Part shown: piece after piece, positions 32,901 to 45,149 of the stretch
Position numbering within the stretch: position 1 is the first letter of the stretch
Layout of the letters: every line of letters starts with the position of its first letter
Origin: Dermacentor variabilis
Lineage: Eukaryota; Arthropoda; Arachnida; Ixodida; Ixodidae
Direction of reading: 5' to 3'
Length of the DNA: 64,000 nucleotides
Assembly (NCBI RefSeq): GCF_050947875.1
Contig: NC_134577.1
Location: 72,853,139-72,917,138 of the forward strand
Program-made: the position numbers and the translations under genes
Notes under the pieces: generated by a model
Told to the model about the DNA's origin: nothing
Databases searched by the model: none
What the model saw: only the letters and a program-made list of their open reading frames with translations

Positions 32901-34076
32901 TGCAAAGTCACCTGGAACCCGGCATGTGAAAGAGGGCTAGCTAGGACCCCATCGCGTTCCACGCTGTGAAGCAAATGGAATCACCCTCGCGCTTCGCCTA
33001 ATCGGCTCAGCCGAAGCCAGGGCAGCGTTTATGGCTTCTGAAGCTGTCGTACACTTTGTGCACTCACCCTCTAACGTTCCTACTGAGGTGCTGTCTACTT
33101 ACCACACCGTGGTGCTTGCATGGGTCCAGGCGGAAAGAACAGTAAGCGTCGAGCTAAATCCGCCACTGCCACACGTCAGCATTTTCCCCAAGTTTGCTGC
33201 GTGTCTCATTTTGTGAACCATCGATGTGCAACACCAGTAACGCCATTAGCAATATTCCTCACGCTAGAGCGTAGCAACACGGCAGGCACTTGCCAAGGCG
33301 CCGCTATTGCGGCGCATCAGTGGTAGGCTCGCCTTCTGCACAGTGCCACGTAATCTCGGCGTTTTTTTTTTTTCGTACAGCGTGCGACCGGCAAGCGCAC
33401 AACGCTAAACTTCCTTGTTGCTGCTAATGATGCGCCTTCTCACTAAACTAAGATATCTTACAAATACGAATAATTCCTTGGGTTTAACAACACGAAGTGT
33501 GTATCGGAGTTCCGTCCACTGGTGCATACAAGATAATGCCCGGCCTGAAATTCAAAACCCACGGGTGCCCTAAGGTAAAGCTGTTCCGAACTGTTACAGA
33601 GAAGCTATTAAGGGATACTTTCTCCCCTATCGTGTCCACGTGTAGAAAAAAAACTATCATCATCAGTAATGGCAGGACCGTCGTCGTCTTCTTCTACAGA
33701 TGGCTCCGTTGCCGCTTGTCATTATAGCGTAGATATTTTCCTTCTCTTTTGTCGTCACACTGGGGAGGCCGCGTTTACCGGGGTATGAGCCATTGATTAA
33801 GGGGGTATGATCCAATCATTGTCTCACGTGACGGATAGGTTCGATTTCGAAGCAATTTATTTCGAAGAATCCCAAGCGGCAAGCCGGGCGGATGCTGCTA
33901 ACCAGCCTATCGAGCAAACTCGAGGCATCGAATTCAATCGACAACGACGGACTGCGGGCATTCTGTTACTGAATTCATTCACTCCGTCGCAGCCGAACAT
34001 GTGACTAACCTCATTAGGAAACACAAAGGTGTAACCAATTATTGAGAAATACATTAATGAACCATAGACATTTACC
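32901..34076. other. Unassigned stretch
   Basis: Frames of 61-76 codons only. Nothing recognised. Confidence 0.35.
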
Positions 34077-34128
34077 CAGTGATAAACTCCAGGGACGCAC
34101 GTTTCAGCTTCGCTGGTTAACCTTCTGT
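34077..34128 (+). repeat. 51-bp repeat, copy 1
   Basis: Contains AGTGATAAACTCCAGGG and TTCAGCTTCGCTGGTTAACC. The same sequence occurs reverse-complemented at 62417-62467 with few changes. Confidence 0.75.
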
Positions 34129-37100
34129 ACAGAGTGCTTGGGCTGATAGTTTTTTTTTTCTATCCAAATTGTGCAATCAGCCCTTCACGATAGGCGACAA
34201 ATTTTTGGGTACACTCCTCCACTTCATCTGTCTGTCAAGCGACGTCGAAATAACCACGAAAGCTTGTCCGATATGACGCCTGCAGATTGATTATTCTTGA
34301 TTAAACTCAACTAAAGAGAAATAATTATTTCTGATTCGTCGTTTTATTTTTCAGCCTTCAACTCGCTGCTATTAGTCAAAAGTTCTTGTCTACGCATAAT
34401 TCGCCTGTCGGTAACGCGACGTCCTAAAAGCGCGAAGACTCACCGCGTCACAAAGATGTATACGCGTTCAAGAAGCGCTAATATGTCGAACAAATCTGCA
34501 TTTTTAGTAGCCCAAGACTGCCTAGTTTCGATAGGAATAGACGGTGGCTGCCCGCCGTTTGCTCTGGCACTGACCACTCGCAGCGGCTGAGGAGCACGGA
34601 TATATTAGCGTATAATACTTTTTTTGCATGGTGGTATAACGCTATCTAGCACTCTCGGCACGTATACGACGCCACTTTTCCAACTTTTCTTCTTCGGAAT
34701 CAGTTACTGCAGAAATTTTAACCCCGCATTAGCTGTCGCAGCGATTTCGGACCAGCCACAACAGGCTAGGTAAGGGGAAGCGAACCAATCGCAGACGCTG
34801 AAAACACCTTCCTCTTCCGGTTATCTATACTTTCACGGCGCTGGTCCCATTCCACCAAACTCATCTGCACATCAGCCTGCTCCTCACCTCTCGTCAGCCA
34901 ATTACATAAGAAAATGCGCACAACGTAAGTAATGCTATCCGTTTTGAAAGGAAACGAAAGTGACCTCCTATGGAAGAGGAGAGCGTTCGATTGGCTTCTC
35001 CAAATGACACTGGGGGTAAGCGCCCGATGCGGGCGTCAGTGTATACGTAAATTTGGCATCAGGATATCGCAATAACTTTACATTATTTGGCCTCAGGTTT
35101 TGCGTCTGTCGGCCTTTTCAGGTTAGCCGTACATGCGATTTGTATGAAAGAGCTGTTCGCAGAGTATTATTGTCAGTGCATGTAATTTATTGTAATGTCT
35201 CAAAACACGCCGGCGAGGTTATGATAGATTTAGGACATGTGTAGACTAGGTTCCTCCGGCGGGACGGAGCCGGACGCTTTATATAGCCATTGGCCCGGGC
35301 CACGCATTGTCATGCAGGCACAGGCCATGCTTGGTCCATATTTGGAGCGACAGGCCCGCGCTGGTCCAGGCCAAAACACACAGCCCCTTGCAGTGCACTG
35401 TCCTGAAGTTTCAAACGAACATTTAGGTAAAAATGAATGGCTGTGCCCAAGCCTTCCGCTGGATGTTGCCCAATTGATGAATTTATGTTTTTCAGCATTA
35501 GCCTGCTCTTTCTATTTAAGCGATTAGATTGAGAGCACATTTTTGAAACAAAGAAATGAAGGAGCTTAGGAGAGGGCGAAAAATATTCTTCCCATTAGCC
35601 ATTTTTAATCCTTCCGTTTGGGGGCAAATTGCATAGAATGTGGCTGATGAATAAAGCACATGCCATCAAGGCACTCACAAAACAAATTCATGCAAATACA
35701 AGAACGCTAGCAGAATACACCTGCAAAAAAGACAACCTTTACGCACTCGTTCTTCTCCCTTTCACTTCGAGAATAGCGTCATCTAGAACCCTTTATTACC
35801 AACAGATATTAACGATCAGACTTCACTATCAAACAGATCGCATAATAGTACATATATAATGTATTTATGGTAATTGCATGCAAGTATCAATGTTAGCATA
35901 CGGTTTCCAGAACAGTACGAATGTTTACGTAATTTAGTTTTTCTCGAGCTACTGGCAAATTGTGTTGACGCCGCGCATACTGCTATTATCTACGCATTCA
36001 ATTACATATCTTTTGCTATTTATGTGGTTTGTTTGATTTCTTTTGCGCTTTATCTTACCAGTGTTACGTCTTAAAGCGGCTATGGGCCTTCTTTGCCCGC
36101 TTCCCACCAAGCTACCACTTGAATAGCGCCCACATAGACGACGATGGCGCCCGGCGCCGATAACTGACGAGTCAACAAAGAAGCTTGAGGTGACAACCAC
36201 CCCCACATTCTGTAGAAGCGGCAACGACAGCCAAGGCCAGCCTTCTCAATGCTCTACAAGTTGGCCGTCACAGAGAGCCCGCTAATTGATGCAAGGGTCC
36301 ATCGTGCACGACTTCCGTGGGGGCAGCGTCGACCTTAGATTCTTAGTTGCGTCGTAGTTGCGTCACACGGGGAGTTAACTGCGGAACATCACAGACGAGC
36401 CCAGCAAGTTGGTGCGACAAATGGGCGGAGTGCTGCGATCGCTTCGACCCTTTTTACAGGGTCGCCACAGACTAATCGAGTACCCTCCTCTAGTGACCTA
36501 AGGAAAGCGACTGCTTAAGAAAACGGATTCTTTAGGTACAGTGCAGAGTGGGCCGACGTGGGGATCTGTGGCTCAGACATTTAGTTTTGTTACATATTGT
36601 GGGATCAGCCACGAATATGGGATTCGACATGGAGTGTACTCCATAATTGAGAAGTGTTGCGAGTTGTAAATTTGCAAAATAAACCTGTTTCTTGTTTCCT
36701 TCAACCCCCACTCTCATCTCCTCAGGAAGAAGCAACTCTTGGCGATAGGGACGAACGGCGGCATGGGTGCGTTTAGTAAGCTTACTGCGACATCCCGGTA
36801 TAGCGGAAGCCAGAAACTACGACGTACGTGCCACCGTGGCTTTCCCAAGCTTCCATCTGTGCGACCGCACGAGTATAACCTAGGAACCAATCGCAACACC
36901 AGTTAGTGTTGACATGTATGAAATGAAGGTGGTGTCTTTAACGTACTAAATTTTTCACACATTGCACTAATCCCCCTTGAACGCATAGTTGCTGCATTCT
37001 GGGCCAACTTTTTTTAGAGAGTCCCCATGCAGTGTATACACAGTACAATGTCAATAAACGGAACCTCAAGAGATCGGAGAAATACGTTGGCATTACCAGG

Positions 37101-39324
37101 CGTTCCACTAGCTGAATGATGTGAAGAGGTTTTGAACCATATAATGCATCCTCTTTACGATGTTAGAAATGTTAAGCATAATAAAGCGAACGTAGCAGCT
37201 TTAGTTTCATCAACGGCTTCTTAATAGTCTAGGCTTGGCTTGGCTTGCTCATGTTTCTAGGAAGCAATGGTGGTGTATCCAAACATGAGAACGAGAAGCT
37301 TTCGTATTGATGTTGTGGATTGCATCATAGCTACTACCACTTCTGTGCCACATGCTTTGCGAAGTTTCTGCTCTTTCTTCGTGCCTTTGTTGTAAAGGGC
37401 GTATACGCAAGAAGCCAAGCTTGGCTTTTTTTTTTCTTTCCGCCTCCGATATTTTGTAAACTTGAGCAAACGTCGCATTATGCCAGTTGTAAGCACGGAA
37501 ATCTGGTGCCCCTAAACAAGTCGTCTGCTCACCATCGTAGGCGCATCAAAGTTCCAAGTCCCTGAGGCAGTGTGGTGCGTCAGTTGGATGCACAACCGGA
37601 CACACGCCATGTGAAAGCAAAAGTACAAGAATGTTTTTGGTCATCGAGGCCACTGGGACGGTGCGCTGCAGCTGAAGAACTGAGCCTTCCGGTGACAAGG
37701 CCTCTTTGAAGGCGCCGGCCGGCCGCTCCTACCTTGGCGTTTTGGCTCGTCTAAACAGAGAAGTCTCACGGTACCTGTCTGGTTCTTATCTTTTTCCTTT
37801 GGCATTACTGCTCGTCTGATAGCCTCCGGGAGGATGGGCACTTCAAGCACGCTTTGCTGCTCTTGCTGATGCTTAAGCTGGGGCTTCCAGCTTCATTTAA
37901 TATTACCCTTTTATTTGCAACCGCCCCACCGGAAGATAAGAACATGCAATGACATTAGTAACACAAGCAGCGTGCTAATATTACCCAATACGGTGCCCGG
38001 CTGGTTGCTTCTGATTCTGCTACATTTCCGGCGGAGCCTCAGTAAGAGCCCCTTACCACCTCTTCACGGGGACCTCAATGTTTTTTATTTATTCGTTTAT
38101 TTTTTGGTGCCTCCGTTACCTTTAGCGTAACCCTTTACCAAGCTGGTCGATAAATAGCTCTTACTTTTAAGAATAACCTTAGTAACGTCTCCGTATGTAC
38201 AGAAGACCTGCAAAAGTTATCACGACATTTTTACAAAGAAACGCTCGATAATTTAATACACGGAATTACGAAACTTTCTAATAGAGCGCGCATTTTGGGC
38301 GCCGCTGTTGTGGTGCACAGTACAAAAGGGACGCTTTCTTTGTGTGGTGATTACACGCGAGAATATGCGGCAACAGCTTCTGTCTGCGTCGAGAGTTTCA
38401 TATTGGTGGTAGACTCATCCGAAGGAGCGCAGAAACGCGGTAAAGACAAACATGGAGGGAGAAAACCTTGTGGAGACAAGCACTACGAGAGGGAAGAAAG
38501 TACAGTGTAACCGGATAATGTCCAGACTCGGAAGCTAACGTGGGTCTTCCGAAACGATGAGCATCCGGTCAACTGTGAAGCACACATACTGAAGCAAGGA
38601 TTGCGTAATTCCCTGTTGTCCGCTATGCTCCCATCTGGGAAAGAGAAGAAAGTCTTCGCAGGCTCTCATACTTCTTAGGCAATATCAAAAACTAAAAGTA
38701 GCTGCAGTTGCGATCTCATTAAAAAAAGCGTTATTGTAGGAGTGATAGAGCAAAACCGTTGTGAAACAACGTGCGAATTGTTCTTATGTTGGGAGGCCTA
38801 AAGCGTCGTTCAGCGATGTTGAGCATGCCTTTTAGAAACATGTTATCTTGGTTGATATTATTCGTTTGTTTTTTGGTGCTTAGCGATGTTTAAGTTCTTT
38901 TCTTTAGGTACAATCTTCTTGAATTCTAACGTTGCTTTGCATAATTGTTAACTCATAGTTGTCCCAGGGTGATGTACGTTCTTATTCTTCTATTCATGTG
39001 ATTTTTCTGTGGTACCATAATACCCTAAGTATCCTTATGTGTCTATGTATAATATTAAATTTCCTTTATCTTTTTTTCTTGCAACGTCCTAACAATGTGG
39101 CCTTCTTGTTTTCTTGTCATGTGTGCCTTGCGAAGATCTAGCCATAGTGAAGCTGCTTGCAATAACTTTACTGCTAGAAGGATTTTCAACAGGACTTTTC
39201 TATTTTTGAATAATAACGAATCTAATTAAACGTTGGGTAAAAAAAAAACACTTAGTGCTCTTCCACTTTGTGAAGAATGGTCACCATCGAAGCTGCGTAT
39301 GTGGGGCCCTTAATGACGAACTGC
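34129..39324. other. Unassigned 5.2-kb stretch
   Basis: No confident gene or element. At 36590-36715 a block starting TGTGGGATCAGCCACG and ending after an AATAAA-containing sequence (AAAATAAACCTGTTTCTTG) resembles an LTR R/U5 end, but no partner was found. GC-rich sequence at 36100-36480 precedes it. Bases 35250-35410 hold repeated GGCC-type words (GGCCCGGGCCA, GGTCCAGGCC). Confidence 0.3.
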
Positions 39325-39450
39325 ACCTCCGCCGCAGGTCGGCCCGGTATTGTACCATCCTCGGGATCGGCCCACGTGTGGGGACTGCCTAATGCCTGCT
39401 CGACCTCCGCCATGGGTCGGCCCGATATTGCGCTATATTCGGAGTTTTTT
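39325..39450 (+). repeat. 78-bp tandem unit, 1.6 copies
   Basis: ACCTCCGCCGCAGGTCGGCC at 39325 and ACCTCCGCCATGGGTCGGCC at 39403 start two units. Each continues CG(G/A)TATTG and then a version of CATCCTCGGGATCGG; the second unit loses similarity at a T-run. A third, inverted copy is at 41273-41331. Confidence 0.85.
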
Positions 39451-41272
39451 TCTACACATGGACAACACAGTGGGAAAGTAGCCCTTAACATCATCGCTGT
39501 AAGACACTGAAAAACAGAGGCCTCCATGTGCATTTTTTTCAAGAAAATCTAAATGGACTTCCAGTTAGCTTTAACTCGATCTGTTCTTTCCTTTTCGCTC
39601 ATGGAATCAGCAATGGCGCTGACGAGGACCAGTGTGACTTTGATATTGTCGTCTTCGTTATCGAGTGATCATCAGGCCATCTCATCCCTATCACAAGAAA
39701 AATAAAAACGATACTTCACTCACTAATCCCACTACATTTCTCACGCAAAAGACACTGCGAAAGCCAGTGAGCTGTCTTACATATGTAGCACAGAGTTTCA
39801 ACCCTAAGGGTAGTAGTGCCAGTGAGTACAATTCTACCCAATGTAATTAATTAACAAGTACCAATGAAAAGCCCAGCATCTACGCAGTCGTCTTATAGGA
39901 ATCTCAAAGCCCCACCGACCTGCTTATAGAAGAGCGAATGATACTCAAAATTTCAGTCTCAGAAACGTAAAATCAATGGTGTTGCAAAATATTCGGTACA
40001 GCGAATGTCCACAAAACTTGCTGATTTTGTGATTACGCGCAGACGAACTACAAACTACTGTCACTGCGATACTAACCCATGACCCTGAGGTATTGTGCAG
40101 TTTGTAGTTGGAGGAGTTCACCAATGGGCAATAGGTGAACGTTCGTGCTTTGTAAGTGAACATAGTGTCGAGCACCACACAGACTGTGAGAGTGGTCGTG
40201 TGTCTGTATTCATTTCGCAGGCCACAATATGCAAAACCGCAGCGGCAGAGGAATCATTTGCGCGTATCTCAATAAAGTGTTTGAAAAAGTGTACCCTTTT
40301 CAAAGAAAAGTTTTACCCCTCACTTTCGCTCTCAGAAGCCTGTGTTTTCCGCGCGTCCCTCGTCAGCGCAAGCTCTCGCCCGAGTTGTAGCTGCCCCTCG
40401 GTAAGGCCAACTGAAAATGCGCAAGGCGTGATCGCACTCGCTTGCCAGAGAGTTCATTACTCCAAGGAGTGCTCAGCGGCGTAAAATTAGACATTAGTGC
40501 TTTCGCATTGACAACTAAGAACAAGTGCTTAGGTGTCCTGAGATTCTTTTTCTTTCGTTGAGGACCATGTTCATTTCAAAAGCCCATCTTTATTATTATC
40601 ATCGTCATTATCGGTGGCCATTGCGTGAGCTTGCTGCTGTTGCACATTAATGAGTCTAGAGACAGAAAATTCGCTGCAGCAGGCTGATTTAGAAGGATTG
40701 CTCTGTGCAATCATACTGCAAGTAGTACACTCGTCGTACTTGGCTTCAAGTGTTAGCGCCCTCTGACTTTAGGTCTCTCCTTGATCCATCGGAACGCATG
40801 CCGGCTAAACCTGTTTGACGTCGTAATTCCGCTTTATATATAGATGGCGGATAATGACTTCGTGATAACCGCAACTCCGCCACACTGCAGTCTTTCTTTA
40901 CAAATTATGTTGGAGTATAGGTTATTTTTCCATCGGTTGTTATCTATATGTGTCTGCTTTCATTCTAAGAAATGTCTTATTTCATTATTACGTATTTTGC
41001 TGATCTAAGCATGTCGGCCCAGGAACACTGACCATAGTTCTTGTACTGTCTCTATTTCATTTCATTTGTAATTGTTCATATGACAAACAAATAATGCAGG
41101 AAATCCAGCAATCAAAGTTTGCAAAGGCACACATACGCTCAGCACAATCAGTAGGTTATGGTCACTGCAACGTGTTTCAGCGATTCGGTCAATCAAAACA
41201 CGTTTTTACAGCGAAGCTTTATATGACTAGGGATCCATGTATTTTTTGTATCCGTTCGTCGAAAACAAAAAA
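39451..41272. other. Unassigned stretch
   Basis: A 129-codon frame (40095-40484) has no recognised motif. The rest is AT-rich non-coding sequence. Confidence 0.3.
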
Positions 41273-41331
41273 CACGAGCGCCAGCCGATCCCGGAGATTG
41301 CGCAATACCGGGCCAACCCGCGGCGGAGGGG
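41273..41331 (-). repeat. Third copy of the 78-bp unit core, inverted
   Basis: Reverse-complemented it reads CCTCCGCCGCGGGTTGGCCC, then GGTATTGCGCAATC, then CCGGGATCGGC, matching both units at 39.3-39.4 kb. Confidence 0.8.
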
Positions 41332-41621
41332 TAGCAAGCTTCAAGCACTCCGTCCTTAATAATAACGATAAATAAGAAAAATGAAATAAATAAATCAAGA
41401 TGCATTGTTTAAAGTCGATGGGTATACAGCAATTGTTTGTGAACAGCACGTGAACTGACTAGCAGAATGCGTTGCCATGCACGCAAATAATAAAATGTAT
41501 GTAGACCCATTCACCCTTGACCCGCACGAGGGCAATGCCACCGACTGTAGAGATGTCTGCGCCGTACATTCGAAAGACGTAGCCGTGATACTCACTGTGC
41601 ATATACCTGCAGCACACCCAA

Positions 41622-42606
41622 GGGCCCCATAACGTAAAACTATTCCGATATGTATTTATTCCAATCTCCTGACGTCGAATTTGCGTAACCGCCGACGGAA
41701 AATCGGGCAGTGACCCGCAGGGTTGTGTGAACACACCAATCAAACGCTCTCCTCGTTCATAATTAGTCCCTTTCGTTTTCCTGAAAAACGAATAACATTG
41801 CCTACCCTGGGTGGCTTGTCTTATCTGATTGGCTGACAAGAGGCGAGGATCACGCTCAAGTGGAGAGGGATTCGATGGGGCTGAGCCACTGCGCTGAAAA
41901 TCGATAATTGGATGAAGAGGGTGGTGCCGGCGTCTGCGATTGGCCCGCTTTCCCTTACTTGGCTCGTGGTGGCTGGTTGAAAATTATGGCGGTATGCAAC
42001 GGAAACTTACTGATGACGATAAAACGGGTCCTCAGCAAAGAAAAATTGGCAGAATGAGGTCGTAAACCTGCCGAAAGTACTCGAAAATGTTACGCGGGCA
42101 CGCAACAAGTTTTATTATGCGCAGATAAACCCATGCTCTCCGGCAGGTGCGAGTAGCCAGCGCCTGAGTGATCGGCGGCAGCCATCTTTTCTTCCGTTCG
42201 GAGCAGGGCAGCCTGCGGCTATTCAGAAGAAAATTCATTTTTGTTCGGCATAATAATGCATCTTTAACGCGTACACGTCACTTTGACGCGGTGGGTTTTC
42301 GCGGTTTTGTGACGTCGTGTGACAGGCGGGCGAAGTGGGTGCAGCCGGAAAACTATTGAGCAATAGCCGAGGGGTATTGGCGAAAAGGTGTCGAATCAGA
42401 AATACCTATTTTTCTTTTGTTCGGTCAAATCATGCATAATCAGTGTGTACACGTCATATCAGATGGGGAGCTATCGCGGCACTAATGACGTAGCGTGACA
42501 GACAGGTGAAGTGGGGGTGGTCCAAAACAGTTTTTGACCAATCGCAGAGGGCTGATTGCACAATTGGAATAGACAAATTTGGAATAGCTTTACGTTATAG
42601 CGCTCC
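41622..42606 (+). mobile_element. 985-bp TIR element, copy 1
   Basis: The left end GGGCCCCATAACGTAAAACT matches the reverse complement of the right end (GGAGCGCTATAACGTAAAGC), with ATAACGTAAA and CTATTCC in both. Copy 2 at 47393-48376 has the same length to within a base, the same orientation and about 85-90 percent identity by eye throughout. Shared blocks include GCGCTGAAAATCGATAA, GGATGAAGAGGGTGGTGCCG and CCCATGCTCTCCGGCAGGTG. A minus-strand frame partly shared with copy 2 has stops here at about 42032 and 41996. No transposase motif is visible. Confidence 0.88.
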
Positions 42607-42649
42607 AAGTGTGATATCGAGAAGCTCACGAACACGCACTTCGCATGCG

Positions 42650-42905
42650 TTAGCCGTCATGAGACTACCCATGTAATCAGCGTTGGAAACTTCAATGTGG
42701 ACATTTCCAAACCAGAGGAGAAATGGTTGACTCAGTTTGTGCTAGAAGAGTTTGTTTTGAAGTGCCACACCACTCCAAGTCACTCAAATGCTCAACAACG
42801 GTCGTGCAACGATTTAACTCTGGCCCAGATTGTGTCTAAGTTTGCAATCAAACCAATGAGTGTAATCACAGTAATCACAAAGCTATCGTCACTGTAATTA
42901 CCAAA
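42650..42905 (+). pseudogene. Exonuclease-endonuclease-phosphatase (EEP) domain remnant
   Basis: The frame reads VISVGNFNVDISKPEEKWLT, then LEEFVLKCHTTPSHSN, then RSCNDLTLAQIVSKF and KPMSV. This follows the C-terminal half of an EEP endonuclease domain as in LINE ORF2. The usual GDFN catalytic motif reads GNFN. The final SDHKAI-type histidine motif is lost to an altered stretch with repeated GTAATCACA. AATAAA follows at about 42913. Only about 85 codons remain, and no RT follows on this strand, so it is an isolated fragment. Confidence 0.68.
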
Positions 42906-44010
42906 TGATGAAAATAAATACATGTAGCCTTGTCTAATCATGCGGGAGGTGCTGCCGTTTCGCCGGTCATTCACCTTCAAAGAGTGAAACCGCTACGCTA
43001 TATTTTTTTGTGTGTGGGCTTCCTGGCCGCGCTTATTCTCGATTAGAGTTGCTAAAGTGTATTATTCGAGAATTCAATTATTCTATGATAATGTCGAAGG
43101 GAGGAGCAGCAGAAGGCAGATGCATTTCGGGAAAGTGGCGCTGCTCTTAGTCGATAACTTTGTATAAATTCTAGTAGGTGCCTACAGCCGTCGTTGTCGA
43201 CGGCAAAAGGGAGGCGATGTTCACGGGCACCAGCTTGTCGATCTTGCGTAGCGTCACACGATGGGTGCTAATTTATAACTGTGGACGGCAGCTGGAGAAC
43301 ATTATGGACTGGCAACATCCCTTTACAACCCCACCGTAAGATAGTGCTAAAGCACTCGGCCCCTACGACACTAGCAATACATTGCAGAGAAATTTTTTGT
43401 TCCTGAAAGCCGATCATTCCGCGAAGTAAGGTAACAGCGACTGCCGAGTCTGCATCCAGATCCGGTAACGTAGCGATGCTGTGACGAGGCGTAGTGCTAA
43501 GCTATAATTTACCATGAGCCACTACCATCGCCTCTACGAATGGCAGGCCATCGCGTACAAAAATCGTGCCCGAAGTTATTGATATACTGACATTTGTAAA
43601 TGATAAGCTACAGCTTTGAGTTGAGCTTTTGAATTTATTGACGTGTGTACAGACATCTAAAAACGCTGTCTGTGCCACTAAAATGAATAATTGCTTGAAA
43701 TTTTAGGGCCATCTTGAGGCCGCACTTTGTTGCAACCAGGCGTTTTGAATAGTGGGAACAAACCAACAGTTGATTCTCCATCTGTTCTGCAACGCAGAGA
43801 AATCATTTCAGAATCTCGCTGATTTCTTTCAATATTGGCATTTCTTCTACAGAGCATCTCGAGACCATCAATGAAATTCTGATCACGCGGAATAGCGCAG
43901 TAACGTCCACGATGATTTCGGCATTGAGGAAAAGAAGCAATCAGTTTCTGGAATCAATGGGTGCCGATGGAAAGAAAACACTGACATCTAAAACGTGTGC
44001 CTAAGAATAA
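42906..44010. other. Unassigned stretch
   Basis: There is no frame of 60 codons or more and no recognised repeat. Confidence 0.4.
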
Positions 44011-44547
44011 CTAGGAAAACCCGCTGCACAATAAAAAGAAATGGCCACTAGGTAATGAAGGCAGAATTGCCTCTCGCCTCTTGGGGTCCGCGCTGCAATA
44101 GTCCAGCGAAGAGATCCAGGTGAGAAGGACACGTGAGGTGCGCAGAACTAAGAGAATGAAATGACACGTGAGAAGAAAAGCTATTCTGGGGGGATGTTCG
44201 CCACAAGACTTCTCTAACAAAGCACAGGGAGACGAGCGTGAGAGCTTTCGCCACGAATGCCAACAACTTTGCACGCTGTGAGGCTTTGTGGGCAAAAAGC
44301 CAAGTTCGTTAGGCATTTCCACCATTCCAGCGGCTTGAGCGCTCACAAAGACCAGCTGCTGCCGTTGCCTCCGGCCCTGTGTTTCCTGTAGACGTGAAGA
44401 ATTGAATGGCACACGGGGGCGGCTCAACTTCGTCAGCAGCAGAAGAATTTTTGGGAGATCGGCGCACCTGTGGGGCGCGGGGGGGGGGAGCCTGTGTCCA
44501 TGGGATGGTTGCAGTCGGCAAGATGTAATTTGTACGTGTAGTCGCAA
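44011..44547 (-). CDS. Unrecognised 178-codon frame, doubtful
   Basis: This is the longest open frame in the window. It starts MRLHVQITSCRLQPSHGHRL and is rich in Leu, Ser, Arg and Pro. A hydrophobic run (IAFLLTCHFILLVLRTSRVL) lies at about residues 120-140, and the frame ends LLCSGFS. I recognise no domain. Two other frames of 70-72 codons overlap it, and the Pro-rich early part crosses a G10/C10 tract, so it may be chance. There is no ATG context or splice evidence to support it. Confidence 0.12.
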   Translation of the reverse strand: MRLHVQITSCRLQPSHGHRLPPPAPHRCADLPKILLLLTKLSRPRVPFNSSRLQETQGRRQRQQLVFVSAQAAGMVEMPNELGFLPTKPHSVQSCWHSWRKLSRSSPCALLEKSCGEHPPRIAFLLTCHFILLVLRTSRVLLTWISSLDYCSADPKRREAILPSLPSGHFFLLCSGFS

Positions 44548-45149
44548 GGCGTTGGGCAGTGTCGTAGAAACTTAAGCAAAGTTATCTCCGAGGAGCAGAA
44601 CGTGGAGAGAATGAGCAGTGTAGCCCCCGGAAATAACACTTACGGTGCTTTCCTTGATGCATTCTCGAACGAGACCAGTAATCACAAAATTGGGGATTCA
44701 TGTTGTAACGAGGCGGCCGTAGTATACACATGTGTGCGTTGTGGGAGATTAGCCCCAGAAGCCGCAAGAGAGGGCAAACTAAGTTGAATCTTGGAAAGCT
44801 CAAAGGACGAAAGTTGCCCAAGGCTGCGACTGAAGCATGCCGGCGCGCACATTACGCCAGGGCATCCCCGCCACCCGAATGCAAGAAAATGAAATATTGG
44901 TAGTCATGGAATGCTAAAGGCGAACTTTTTGCGCCTCTGCTCGGAGCTAACATATATAACATCACAAGGATCAGTGCAGTCGTTGAGCGGCCGCCAGAAA
45001 CGCAGCGGCAGCAATGAGAGCAGGATGGGCGACACGGCCGACACACACACGATAGATGAGGAAAACACGGCAATGAGAAAAAAGTTCCCGCCGTTCCCAG
45101 TTCCCGCCGGGTCAGCTACTCTACCGCTGGGCTACGCCAGCGCATTTTT
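44548..45149. other. Unassigned stretch with G-run nearby
   Basis: A G10 run lies just upstream at 44479-44488. Bases 45085-45150 on the minus strand contain a TAGCCCAGCGG A-box-like word without a B box. Nothing else recognised. Confidence 0.3.
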
